32,261 nt of DNA, taken from IMG/VR virus record IMGVR_UViG_3300048028_000107, positions 1-32,261 of that record; one strand, 5' to 3'. Below, piece after piece: positions 7,523 through 16,887 of the stretch (its first letter is position 1; each line of letters starts with the position of its first letter). The position numbers and the translations under genes are program-made. The notes under the pieces were generated by a model. The model worked only from the letters and a program-made list of their open reading frames with translations, did no database searches and was not told the DNA's origin. This stretch comes from a virus.

Positions 7523-10158
7523 TGGCTAAGAGTAACTTCGTACAAAATAGCTTTGTAAGTGGTGAGTTATCTGAAGTCATAAAGGGTCGCACTGACTTAG
7601 ACCAATACTACAAAGGCATGGAGATTGCTACTAATGTAGTAACTACCCCTCAAGGTGGCGTTAAAAGACGCATGGGCAGTCAGTTTATATCTACTGTACC
7701 TGCTGTAGAGCCTTTTACACTTACTGCGGGTATGTTGTCAGCCCCAGAAGGGGGAGTCGTAGCAAATTTGTTGGACAATAATACGTCTAGTGTATTGCTT
7801 ACTACTGATAATTTAGGCACACAAAACCCCTATGTTGTTCTCACGTTTGATCTAGCGTCTGCACAAGAAATAATGTTTGTTGATTTTACTGGCATTAAAC
7901 TAACCGAAGATGTTCAGGGTGATAAGTTTTTCCTTCAAAGCTCTACAAATGGTAGTGATTGGACTTCAGAAGATGAGCTACCTATTCTTACAAATGTTGA
8001 GCAAAATATACGTGCTAGTGTTGTTGGTCCTGTACAGCAAAACTCTTATTACCAGTATGCTAGACGACACTTTCGTATAGCGCGTGTTGGTGGTGTAAAT
8101 AACTTAGGCACTGCTAAAGTATCTATACAAGAAGTAGATATGTTTAAGCATGACTCTACTGCGGTAACGCCAAACTTTAAAATGCACAAGTTTGAAGTAG
8201 ACAAGGCTAACAGCTTTTTACTATTCTTTACTAGTGACAACCTAAGAATATATCGCGTTACTGACACTACAACTACATTTCTACAAGATGTAAATCATGG
8301 GTTAGGGACTAACTACCCTAATCGTGTGGCGGCTAACGAAAACGTACTATTACTGTTTAACAAGAATGTAGCTCCTAAACGATTGGTGTATAACTTTAAT
8401 AACGATGGGCTATTTATTTACGATACTCCTACGTTTGCTAACATTCCTCAGTATGATTTTGATGACAGCCTTAGTCCCTCAAAAGTATCTGCTGTAGTTT
8501 CTGTGACGTTTGACAATAATTATGCGGCAGGTGACAAATATCAGCTTGAAATTGATGGAGTATTAAGCAAAGAAATTGTTTATCATGGTGATGATGGCTC
8601 TGCAACTGGCGGTGATGGGGCGGTAGCCACAGCAAGTAATATGCAACAAAACCTACAAGAAATGCCTGTATTTGGTGATTCAGGGGTTACTGTAGCTCGC
8701 ACTGGAACTGATGAATATACAATTACTATGGCAGGAAAGTCTGCTAACAATTACGATCAAATGACAGGTTTTCCAACTTCTGGGACTACACATGCACTTA
8801 CATTTGGAAATTATACACGAGGCAGTGATGGCAAAGAAGATATATGGAGTGCTACAAGAGGTTATCCAAACTTAGGTGTATATGCACAAGGTAGATTATG
8901 GATAGGCGGCACAAGAGATAAGCCACAAGTTTTATTAGCTTCTGAAGCAGGCAACTATTTAGATTTTAAAGTAGACAGGGGCGAAGATACTGAAGGCTTT
9001 CTGTTTACTATGAATGGGGCTAAAAGCTCTATTGTAGATGTTACTGGTGGTCGTGGAGTTACAGTATTTACCGAGGGTGCAGAGTTTTCTATTACAGGCA
9101 ATACCCCCGCTACATTAGGTGCTGTACAACAAACACAACATGGTAGCTTTAGTGAAAACGTACCCACACTAGCCTTAGATGGAACTACATTGTTCATAGA
9201 TCGCAATGGCAGAAGCATACGCCAGTTTGTGTTTGACCACAGAGAAGAAGGCTTTAGAAGTGTTGATATGTCTGTACTGTCATCACATTTAATTAATGCT
9301 CCTTTGGATATGGATTCGGTAACAAGCACTACATCTAATGATGCTAACTATGTATTTGTGATTAACGCTGATGGCTCTGTTGTTGTGTTGAATACGTTAA
9401 GAGATCAAGACATTAATGGGTTTGTTAAGTTTGATTTAGTGCGCCCTGCTGTAGATGCAAGCAATATACAAGGTAGTAGCGTTAGTTTTGCAGGCACAAC
9501 AGACAAGTATGTTCAGTGTGTTTCAGTAAATAATATTATGCACGTTTTAGTTGATAATGGCACTTTGAGTTCTACACATGGACAATATACTGTTGAGCGT
9601 TTAACGTTCGACCACTTGCTAGACTCAAGCATTAAGTTTGCGCCAAATCTGTCTGGTGGCTATTATCACCCTGAGTTTCTAACTACTTCAGAGCATTTTG
9701 ACGACACACAGCCTAAGTATTTAGTTGCAGGTAACAGTGTATTGCCGCCACGATACTTAGTAGCAAATACCAATACAATACAGCTAACTAACGCAGAGCG
9801 GTTAATAAATGCTACCATAGAGATTGGTCGTAACTTTGTGCCTACTGTTAAACCTATGCCATTAAACACTGTGTTGCGTAGTGGCGATCACACTCAGATG
9901 GCATTGAAGCGTGTAGACAGAATGAATCTTCGCGTATTAAACTCAGCAGGTGTTAATATAGATGGCGTAGCTGTCCCTGTAAGAGAGTTTGGAGATTCAG
10001 GTAGTAGCCCACTAAATACATCTTTAGTGCCGTCTACAGGCGTTATAGAAGACAATAATGGTGGTAATGGTTGGGGCAGAGAAGTTGTACCAAAGATTAC
10101 AGTGCCAGACCCTACACCATTCCATTTACTAGCAATAGATTACGAGATTAGTTCTTAG
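7522..10158 (+). CDS. Tail tubular protein B / tail nozzle with a discoidin-like insert
   Basis: An 878-residue protein (T7 gp12 is 794) forming the tail nozzle below the adaptor. The N-terminus has FVSGELSEVIKGRTDLDQYY and GGVKRRMGSQF, the conserved start of nozzle proteins in this phage group. Residues about 73-210 look like an inserted F5/8 type C (discoidin) beta-sandwich: LLDNNTSS, PYVVLTFDLASAQEI, FFLQSSTNGSDW, YARRHFRIARVGG. The rest is beta-propeller-like with WIGGTRDKPQVLLAS. It is the longest head-tail gene after the fibre and is coupled to tail protein A. The insert could bind a surface sugar; this is inference. Confidence 0.86.
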   Translation: MAKSNFVQNSFVSGELSEVIKGRTDLDQYYKGMEIATNVVTTPQGGVKRRMGSQFISTVPAVEPFTLTAGMLSAPEGGVVANLLDNNTSSVLLTTDNLGTQNPYVVLTFDLASAQEIMFVDFTGIKLTEDVQGDKFFLQSSTNGSDWTSEDELPILTNVEQNIRASVVGPVQQNSYYQYARRHFRIARVGGVNNLGTAKVSIQEVDMFKHDSTAVTPNFKMHKFEVDKANSFLLFFTSDNLRIYRVTDTTTTFLQDVNHGLGTNYPNRVAANENVLLLFNKNVAPKRLVYNFNNDGLFIYDTPTFANIPQYDFDDSLSPSKVSAVVSVTFDNNYAAGDKYQLEIDGVLSKEIVYHGDDGSATGGDGAVATASNMQQNLQEMPVFGDSGVTVARTGTDEYTITMAGKSANNYDQMTGFPTSGTTHALTFGNYTRGSDGKEDIWSATRGYPNLGVYAQGRLWIGGTRDKPQVLLASEAGNYLDFKVDRGEDTEGFLFTMNGAKSSIVDVTGGRGVTVFTEGAEFSITGNTPATLGAVQQTQHGSFSENVPTLALDGTTLFIDRNGRSIRQFVFDHREEGFRSVDMSVLSSHLINAPLDMDSVTSTTSNDANYVFVINADGSVVVLNTLRDQDINGFVKFDLVRPAVDASNIQGSSVSFAGTTDKYVQCVSVNNIMHVLVDNGTLSSTHGQYTVERLTFDHLLDSSIKFAPNLSGGYYHPEFLTTSEHFDDTQPKYLVAGNSVLPPRYLVANTNTIQLTNAERLINATIEIGRNFVPTVKPMPLNTVLRSGDHTQMALKRVDRMNLRVLNSAGVNIDGVAVPVREFGDSGSSPLNTSLVPSTGVIEDNNGGNGWGREVVPKITVPDPTPFHLLAIDYEISS

Positions 10159-10166
10159 AGGTTATT

Positions 10167-10559
10167 ATGGGATTACCTATATTTTTAGCCATTGCAGGCG
10201 GATTACAAGCCTATGGTCAATATCAAACTGGCAAGGCGCAAGAGTCTGCTTTAAAGCGTCAGGCAGAAGAGGAAAAGTTACGCGCACAAACTGAAGAGTT
10301 AGCTAGACGAGAAGAGCTAAATCGTACTATTGCGGCTAATCAACTGGCTATGGCTACTAGCGGCATTAGTGGTGCATCACCTGAAAGTGTATCTTTAGAA
10401 TCAGCTAGAAAAGTAAGTGGCAGTGAAGCGTCTATTGCTCTTAGTGAAAGGCTAAAACAAGCACAGTTAGTAAGGCAAGCCGAGGCGGCTAAGTTTGCAG
10501 GAACAGTTGGTGCGGCATCTAGTTTAATGAAAGCAGGCTATGAATATAGCAAGGTATAA
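10167..10559 (+). CDS. Internal virion (ejection) protein, gp14-like position
   Basis: A 130-residue protein starting with a short hydrophobic helix (LPIFLAIAGGLQAYGQYQ) followed by a long Ala/Glu/Arg-rich helical region, GISGASPESVSLES, and another helix with Ala-rich C-terminus. This arrangement matches small internal core or ejection proteins (T7 gp14 is 196, so this one is short). It starts behind GAGG and is two bases from the next ejection gene. During infection it would enter the host outer membrane or periplasm as part of the DNA conduit. Confidence 0.68.
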   Translation: MGLPIFLAIAGGLQAYGQYQTGKAQESALKRQAEEEKLRAQTEELARREELNRTIAANQLAMATSGISGASPESVSLESARKVSGSEASIALSERLKQAQLVRQAEAAKFAGTVGAASSLMKAGYEYSKV

Positions 10560-10561
10560 TA

Positions 10562-12706
10562 ATGGCTATCAAACCTATTATAAGATATGGTAAGTTCACT
10601 CCTACTGGCGTAGATCGATCAGGAGAAACTCGTATGCGTGCTTTAGCAGGTCTTGGTGAGCAGGTTTATGATATTACTCGTGATGTTGTTAAAACTAAAC
10701 GTGAGCAAGAAGCCGTTGGCGAGGCAGTACAAGCGGCAGAAGAAGCGCGCACTGTTGACCCTGCAACTGGTCAAATTACATACGGTGAAGTTGAACAGCG
10801 TGGTGCGTTAAAGTTTGGCTCGGCACAATTTAATCAGGCATTAAACTCTACCGTACGCAGTCAACGTGAGCAAGATAGTCGCGCAAAAATTGCTGAATAC
10901 AAAGAAACTTATAAAGATGACCCTACAGGTTTTCAAAATGCGTCAGAAGGATATTTAAAAGGGTTGCTTGAAAGCGCGCCAGAAGAAATGCGCCCAACAA
11001 TAAGGCAAGATGTTAGCAGTCGCATACTAACTGCACAAACAACAATCAACACTAACTTTCAAACAAAACAAAAACAAACTGCTATTAATTTGCATAAAGG
11101 TAATATCAATGACGGTGTTACTGAGGCTACACGTTTAGCGCGAATGGGAGATGCTGATGCTCTCGCAGTAGAAAAGCAATCTGTTTTTGCCTCTATAGAT
11201 GCTAGAGCTTTAGTAGACGAAGACTTTGACCCAGTTGCCGCAAAACAACAATTTAATAATTTAGTTAATGAGCAGACTGAACTGCACAAAATTAACGCGC
11301 TGTTTGATGAAGACCCTGAAAGTGCATACGCTTATCTTGATGACCTGAGAGGTAAAATACCTGAAGGCGTTGACCCTAATAAATGGAGTAAGTTTACAAC
11401 AAGCGCACAAACTGAATTGGGTAGGCGAGCAACTGCAAACGCAATAAAAAACAAACGCAAAGCACAGCAAGATCGAGAGTATGTAGACGGTGTAGTCGCC
11501 CAGATAGGCATGGGTACAGCTAATCCAGAAGATGTGCAAAAAGCTATTGATATGTCTGAAGGTACAGATCAGGCAAAAAATATACAAGACGCGCAGGAAG
11601 TTGCTCAATATTCTGCACAACCTACTAGTGAACGAACAAAACTAAGAAATAAAGCAGAAGAGTTAGGCACAGAAGGTGCAGAGCTTTTAGTTAAAATGGA
11701 AGCGCAAGAATACAAGATACAACAAGCATTAGCAAAAGATCCAATGGGACTAGCTATACAACAAGGTGTTGTTGATTTAGGTGAATTTAATCCATTGAAT
11801 CCTACGCCTGAATCTGTAGCGTTAGCTAAAGAAAAAGCGTCAGAAGCATCTGAACATTATGGCGTACAAATTCCTATATTAACTGCATCACAAACAACAC
11901 GGTTAATTGAATACTTTAATAGTGAAGATATTACTGCTGAACAACAAGCGTCTATTGCGCGCGTATATGGTGCTGACTCAGGTATATGGAGTCAGTTTTC
12001 TCAAGAAAATGCACGAGTTTATGCACAAGGCGCAACGCATCCTGATGCAACAGTATCTACAGGTATATTTAAAGGTAATTACAGACTGAAACAAGGCAAT
12101 GTAAAGGTCAAAGGTACAGACAAATCTGATGCAGAAGATATTTTTATTAAATATATTGGCAGTGATACAGTCCCAGATAAAGACGCAACAGCCCTGTATG
12201 AAGCTAGTCTCGCATATTATGCAAGCACAGTTGGGCAAGGCGCAGACTTTGACAAGGATGCTTTTAAAAGTGCTGTAAAAGCCGTAACAGGAAATGTTGA
12301 AACTGTGCGTGGATTTAAAACTATCTTGCCTAAAGATGTATCGAGTGATGATTTAGAAAAGTATTTTGATAATATGTCTGAACTTGAATACCGAAAAATA
12401 GCAGGCGATAAACCAGATAATCAAGTTAAAATGGACTTAGAATTAATTAGAAATGCTGACAGAATTGTAGCAATCAAAGATGGTAAGTATTTGGTTACTC
12501 ACGCAAATGGACAAGCAGTGTTTAATGCAAATGGAATGCCATTAGAGTTTACTGTGAATGCTGAAACTATTAGTAACAATATGTTGCGGACTGGCAAGAC
12601 TCTTGGTCAGTATGAAGAAGAACTAAGAGAAAGAACGGCTCAAAGACAAGCCGCTACAGCAGAAGCGCAAATGAATGTACTAGAGCAAAGAACAACACGC
12701 TTTTAA
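10562..12706 (+). CDS. Internal virion (ejection) protein, gp15-like
   Basis: A 714-residue mostly helical, Gln/Ala/Glu-rich protein in the place and length of T7 gp15 (747). The N-terminus KPIIRYGKFTPTGVDRSGET is a short ordered patch and long amphipathic helices follow. There is no signal peptide, no convincing membrane helix and no lysozyme motif. It lies between the small and the large ejection genes and should be packaged in the head core and delivered to the host periplasm. Assignment rests on order, length and composition. Confidence 0.72.
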   Translation: MAIKPIIRYGKFTPTGVDRSGETRMRALAGLGEQVYDITRDVVKTKREQEAVGEAVQAAEEARTVDPATGQITYGEVEQRGALKFGSAQFNQALNSTVRSQREQDSRAKIAEYKETYKDDPTGFQNASEGYLKGLLESAPEEMRPTIRQDVSSRILTAQTTINTNFQTKQKQTAINLHKGNINDGVTEATRLARMGDADALAVEKQSVFASIDARALVDEDFDPVAAKQQFNNLVNEQTELHKINALFDEDPESAYAYLDDLRGKIPEGVDPNKWSKFTTSAQTELGRRATANAIKNKRKAQQDREYVDGVVAQIGMGTANPEDVQKAIDMSEGTDQAKNIQDAQEVAQYSAQPTSERTKLRNKAEELGTEGAELLVKMEAQEYKIQQALAKDPMGLAIQQGVVDLGEFNPLNPTPESVALAKEKASEASEHYGVQIPILTASQTTRLIEYFNSEDITAEQQASIARVYGADSGIWSQFSQENARVYAQGATHPDATVSTGIFKGNYRLKQGNVKVKGTDKSDAEDIFIKYIGSDTVPDKDATALYEASLAYYASTVGQGADFDKDAFKSAVKAVTGNVETVRGFKTILPKDVSSDDLEKYFDNMSELEYRKIAGDKPDNQVKMDLELIRNADRIVAIKDGKYLVTHANGQAVFNANGMPLEFTVNAETISNNMLRTGKTLGQYEEELRERTAQRQAATAEAQMNVLEQRTTRF

Positions 12707-12722
12707 TTAAATAGAGATATAT

Positions 12723-14558
12723 ATGCCTTTATTATCAGAACGTGGTTACAGAGAAACATTACTTAGTCTTAGACCTATAGACTATGATGCTCCTGATGAC
12801 CCTACGTTTTACGAAACTATGCAGGCTTCTTATGGTTTTGTGCGAGATGAAGAAAGGTCTAACTCATCTTTGTTTAATAACCAAGCATATTTTGATAGAA
12901 AAAATACAGTTCGCCAGTTAATAAAAGACGGTATGGATTTAAACGCATATACAAATAGAAATGGTGCGTTTAACTATGACAAATTAGCTGAAGATACTGG
13001 ATTAGTTAAAAGCAATAAAGAACTTTTTGAAGAGCGTAATAAAATGCTTGCAGAGCGCAGAGAGCGCAACCAAGATGTTATGGAGCGTGGTAATGGGTTT
13101 GCTCAATTTTTAGGCATGGCAGGCTCTTATATGTCAGACCCTATTAACATAGCATCATTGCCATTTGGCGGTGTAGGTGCAGGAGCTAAAGGTCTAAGCG
13201 TTTTAAGTAGGGCAATGGTAGGCGCAAGAAATATGGCGGGCGTATCATTAGCTTCTGAAATGGCTATACAGCCGTTAGTTTACTCGCATAAAAATGATAT
13301 TGATTCACCATATACAGTTGAAGATTCATTGCGCGTAATAGGCATTACAGCTATTACAGCAGGTGTATTAGGTGGCGGTGTACAGGGCGTAGCAGGCTAT
13401 CTAGCAAAATCGGCAGAAAAAGCGGCAAAGTATTTGAGTGTAAGGGAAGGTATATATACTAAGCCACCAATGAAATGGCAACCATCAATCATTGAAGGAA
13501 AAGCCGCAAGCATTCCAACAGCTAAAAATATAGAAATTGTTAGAACAAAATTGTTCAACGAGCAAACTAGCAAACTGACTGCTACAGCAGGCGAAAGGCT
13601 TACAGTGCCAGAAAGAAAAAAGCTTAATGGCGAACTGCGTAGCTTAGAAAGAAGACTAGAGTTAGATTTAGATAAAATATCAAAACGCTTATCTAAAGAA
13701 ACCAAAGCCGCAAAAAAGACTAAAGACAAAAAAGCGTTAAAAACTAAAGCAAATGCAGAAAGAAAAGCATTGCGTGACAAATACAATCCTTTAATAAAAA
13801 GAACACAGCAACAAATTAATAAAAATGCAGAAGCATTAGCGGCACAATCACAGCTAGAGCGAATTAAGCAAGGTCAAGTGCCTAAACTCGATGCAAAAGT
13901 ACAAAAAGAATTAGATGACTGGGTACAACAAAATAGCAAGCCTGCAACTGAGTCTGTATACACTATTGAAAAGTTAGCTGAAAACCTAAGATTGCAAAAG
14001 GGCTTCAGAGCCGAGGAATTAGCGTTAGAGGCGTTTGAGGGTTTTGCTAATGGTACTATCAAGTCTATTGATAAAGCGCGTCAAATCGCAATACAATCGC
14101 TTAGAGACAAGTTAAAGACGCTAGATGCTGATAGTGCTAGTGCAAAAGAAATTAATCAAATTATGAGCAAGTTAGAAACTGCTGATGATGTTGAGGCTGT
14201 ATTTAAGGATTTGTTTAAATCTAATATAGAAAAAGATTTACGCATCCTCGAAAACAATGAGGCTGTGAGAGAAGCTATAGAAACTTATACAGTTAAGCCA
14301 AAAGAATATATACCAAAGGCTAAACCGCCTGCGCCTAAAGCTAATACTACTGGGCTACAAGATGCGGCACTATCTGAAGCAGGGTTTAATAAAGCATACA
14401 ACGAGGAAATGGCTATCTACAATACTTTAGAAAACAAAAGATTGTTTGATTTAGACGAAGATGGAAATGTTGTCTTTACGTCTGCTGATGACGTAATCAA
14501 AGCTATAGATGATGACCTTGAAGGCTTAGAGTCAATAATGAGGTGTTCGCGTGTCTAG
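12723..14558 (+). CDS. Large internal virion (ejection) protein, N-terminal half
   Basis: A 611-residue protein after the gp15-like gene. Around residues 135-245 it has several Gly/Ala-rich hydrophobic stretches (PINIASLPFGGVGAGAKG, VIGITAITAGVLGGGVQGVAG), like the membrane-active part of T7 gp16. After this come highly charged coiled-coil segments (KETKAAKKTKDKKALKTK). No transglycosylase motif is visible. The stop overlaps the GTG start of the next gene by eight bases. The sum of the two products (1386 residues) is close to T7 gp16 (1318), so these look like one ejection protein carried as two chains. Confidence 0.7.
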   Translation: MPLLSERGYRETLLSLRPIDYDAPDDPTFYETMQASYGFVRDEERSNSSLFNNQAYFDRKNTVRQLIKDGMDLNAYTNRNGAFNYDKLAEDTGLVKSNKELFEERNKMLAERRERNQDVMERGNGFAQFLGMAGSYMSDPINIASLPFGGVGAGAKGLSVLSRAMVGARNMAGVSLASEMAIQPLVYSHKNDIDSPYTVEDSLRVIGITAITAGVLGGGVQGVAGYLAKSAEKAAKYLSVREGIYTKPPMKWQPSIIEGKAASIPTAKNIEIVRTKLFNEQTSKLTATAGERLTVPERKKLNGELRSLERRLELDLDKISKRLSKETKAAKKTKDKKALKTKANAERKALRDKYNPLIKRTQQQINKNAEALAAQSQLERIKQGQVPKLDAKVQKELDDWVQQNSKPATESVYTIEKLAENLRLQKGFRAEELALEAFEGFANGTIKSIDKARQIAIQSLRDKLKTLDADSASAKEINQIMSKLETADDVEAVFKDLFKSNIEKDLRILENNEAVREAIETYTVKPKEYIPKAKPPAPKANTTGLQDAALSEAGFNKAYNEEMAIYNTLENKRLFDLDEDGNVVFTSADDVIKAIDDDLEGLESIMRCSRV

Positions 14559-16878
14559 TTTTAATTATTGTATAAATGAAGCTGTTAAGAGCAAAAAGAT
14601 TAGCAAAACAATGGCTGATGAAATACTTGCCGCGCCTGACCAAGCTGAAATGATTAGAGATATTGCTGAGACATTAACACGCGAGCGAAGAGAAAAAGTT
14701 GTAGATGCTATACGTTTATCTAATGCGATAGAAGCCGCAGAGTCACATCCAAAAGGACTAGGTGCAGGACTGGCATCTTTAATGGGCAAAGATATAACAG
14801 GTAAGGCTAAATATGCAAATGTGGATTTTTTGCAAAAGACATATACTAATAAGTTTCTTGCAGGTTGGGCTAATGGTTTAGAAAGATTTAGAACTACTAC
14901 TTTTGGATTGTCACAAGATAAAGAAGGCATCAATAACTTTATACGCGCGTTGCATGGCAAGGCTGTAGATGATGCAGACATAATGCAAATTGCAAAAGAT
15001 TATAACGTAATGATGGAAAACATACGTTTGGATTTTAATGCAGTAGGCGGCAGTATTAGTAAAAATGAAGATTGGATTTTGCCACAAAAACACGACATGA
15101 CAAGAGTTGAAAAACTGTCTGAAGATGAGTGGGTTGATTACATAAAGCCTTTATTGGATAGAAATAAGATGCTAGATGATATAGGCAAGCCTCTAGATGA
15201 TGCACAATTTGATCAGGGTTTACGGTACACCTATCAAACCATTACTACTGGCGGCAACAACAAAGCGCAAGGCTTAAGTACGCCTAGAGGTCTTGGTCGC
15301 AAACTGTCTCGCAGAGGCAGTGAAAAAAGATTTTTATATTTTAAGGATGGCGATTCATGGATTAGTTATCAAAACAAATTTGGTAAAGGTGATATATTCA
15401 CAACGATTACTGATCACATACAAGACAAAGCAGGCGATATTGCACTCATGCAAGTGCTAGGGACAAACCCTAAAAATATGTATGAAGGGTTAAAAAACTA
15501 TGCAGTACGAGAGTCCCAAAAACGAGGCAAACCTTTGGGCGGAGCAAAGCTACAGTATTACGACAACTTATATAAAGTGATTAGTGGTGAGGTAAATGGG
15601 GGGCAAGTTACTACTGTGGCTGATGTTATGCAAACATGGCGTAATGTAGAGGTTGCATCTAAACTTGGTGGCGCGGTAGTGGCATCGTTTACTGACGTAG
15701 CTACAGCCGCTATTACTGCTAACTACAATAAAATGAGCGCAACTAAAGTGTTCATGCGACAAGCGCAATTACTTAAAGAACAAGCCGCAGGTGGTGGCGA
15801 AGAAGCTCGTAATGTATTAGCTAGAATGGGTTTTGTAATTGACACAACGTTAGGCAGAGCGCACAGTTTAAGTAGATTTACAGATACATACGGATCAGGT
15901 ACAACAGCCAAAGTTGCAGAAATGACATTGCGAGGATCAGGGCTTGAAATTTGGACACAATCTATGCAAAAAGGTTTTACTATGGAGTTTGCAGGAATGT
16001 TGTCTGATAGCTTTAAAAAGTCATTTGATGATTTAGAATTTAAGGAAGTGCTAGAGCGTTATGGGATTACTAAAGAAGATTGGGATGCATTTAGAAAGAC
16101 TGAAGTAATTGACTACAAAGGGGCTAAGTTTGCTAATGTAACATTAGATAAAAGCATGAAGTTCCATAGAATGATACTTCAAGAAATGGAATACGCTACG
16201 CCTACTATGGATGCAAGAACGCAAGCTATTACAACGATGGGTACGCAAAGAGCAACAGGGTTAGGTCAAGGTGTTCGTAGTATAATGATGATTAAATCAT
16301 TTCCTATAACTGTAGCTATGAATCACTGGATGCGTGGTATGTCACAAGCAACAATGGGTGGCACAATATCCTATCTAACTACTTTTGCCGCGGCTTCTAC
16401 TATGATGGGTGGATTATCATTACAAGCAAAAGAACTAGCTAAAGGGCGTGATGCAAGGAACGTAGACGGCACATTTGTATTTGACGCATTTATTATGGGT
16501 GGCTCTGGTTCATTATTCGCAGACTTTATATTAGCTGATTCAGAAAAGTATGGGCAGTCTTTAACTGAAAGCATTGCAGGCGTACAGGCTTCTACAGCTT
16601 CTAAGTTAATTAAGATGACAAAAGGTAATATTAAAGACGCATTAAAAGGCGAAGATACAAACATACTAGGCGATGGATTAAACTTTATAAAAGGTTTGAC
16701 GCCAGATACATGGTATACGCAGTTATTTACTGACAACATGATAGAAGCGTTTAGAAAAGAAGTAGACCCTAATAGGGAAAAAACATTAAATAAAATGGCA
16801 AGACAAAGACAAACTGAATATGGACAAGGTCAGTGGTGGCAACAAGGTGAATTAACTCCAGAATTTGTGCAAGATTAA
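14551..16878 (+). CDS. Large internal virion (ejection) protein, C-terminal half
   Basis: A 775-residue protein starting at GTG 14551 with AGGTG upstream, overlapping the preceding stop by eight bases. It is helical, with hydrophobic Ala/Gly/Met-rich stretches at about residues 590-640 (SIMMIKSFPITVAMNHWMRG and TFAAASTMMGGLSLQAKELA) that could insert into the host membrane. The C-terminus ends in a charged, Gln-rich tail. It is followed by the tail fibre. It probably completes the gp16-like trans-envelope channel. I see no catalytic domain. Confidence 0.7.
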   Translation: MSSFNYCINEAVKSKKISKTMADEILAAPDQAEMIRDIAETLTRERREKVVDAIRLSNAIEAAESHPKGLGAGLASLMGKDITGKAKYANVDFLQKTYTNKFLAGWANGLERFRTTTFGLSQDKEGINNFIRALHGKAVDDADIMQIAKDYNVMMENIRLDFNAVGGSISKNEDWILPQKHDMTRVEKLSEDEWVDYIKPLLDRNKMLDDIGKPLDDAQFDQGLRYTYQTITTGGNNKAQGLSTPRGLGRKLSRRGSEKRFLYFKDGDSWISYQNKFGKGDIFTTITDHIQDKAGDIALMQVLGTNPKNMYEGLKNYAVRESQKRGKPLGGAKLQYYDNLYKVISGEVNGGQVTTVADVMQTWRNVEVASKLGGAVVASFTDVATAAITANYNKMSATKVFMRQAQLLKEQAAGGGEEARNVLARMGFVIDTTLGRAHSLSRFTDTYGSGTTAKVAEMTLRGSGLEIWTQSMQKGFTMEFAGMLSDSFKKSFDDLEFKEVLERYGITKEDWDAFRKTEVIDYKGAKFANVTLDKSMKFHRMILQEMEYATPTMDARTQAITTMGTQRATGLGQGVRSIMMIKSFPITVAMNHWMRGMSQATMGGTISYLTTFAAASTMMGGLSLQAKELAKGRDARNVDGTFVFDAFIMGGSGSLFADFILADSEKYGQSLTESIAGVQASTASKLIKMTKGNIKDALKGEDTNILGDGLNFIKGLTPDTWYTQLFTDNMIEAFRKEVDPNREKTLNKMARQRQTEYGQGQWWQQGELTPEFVQD

Positions 16879-16887
16879 GAGGATACT

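Noticed and set aside
11261-11620. Long antisense frame inside the gp15-like gene
   Set aside because: Cys/Phe/Ile-rich shadow translation opposite a convincing gene, with no ribosome site; the same holds for antisense frames at 8955-9329, 13397-13786, 14565-14981 and 16371-16739.
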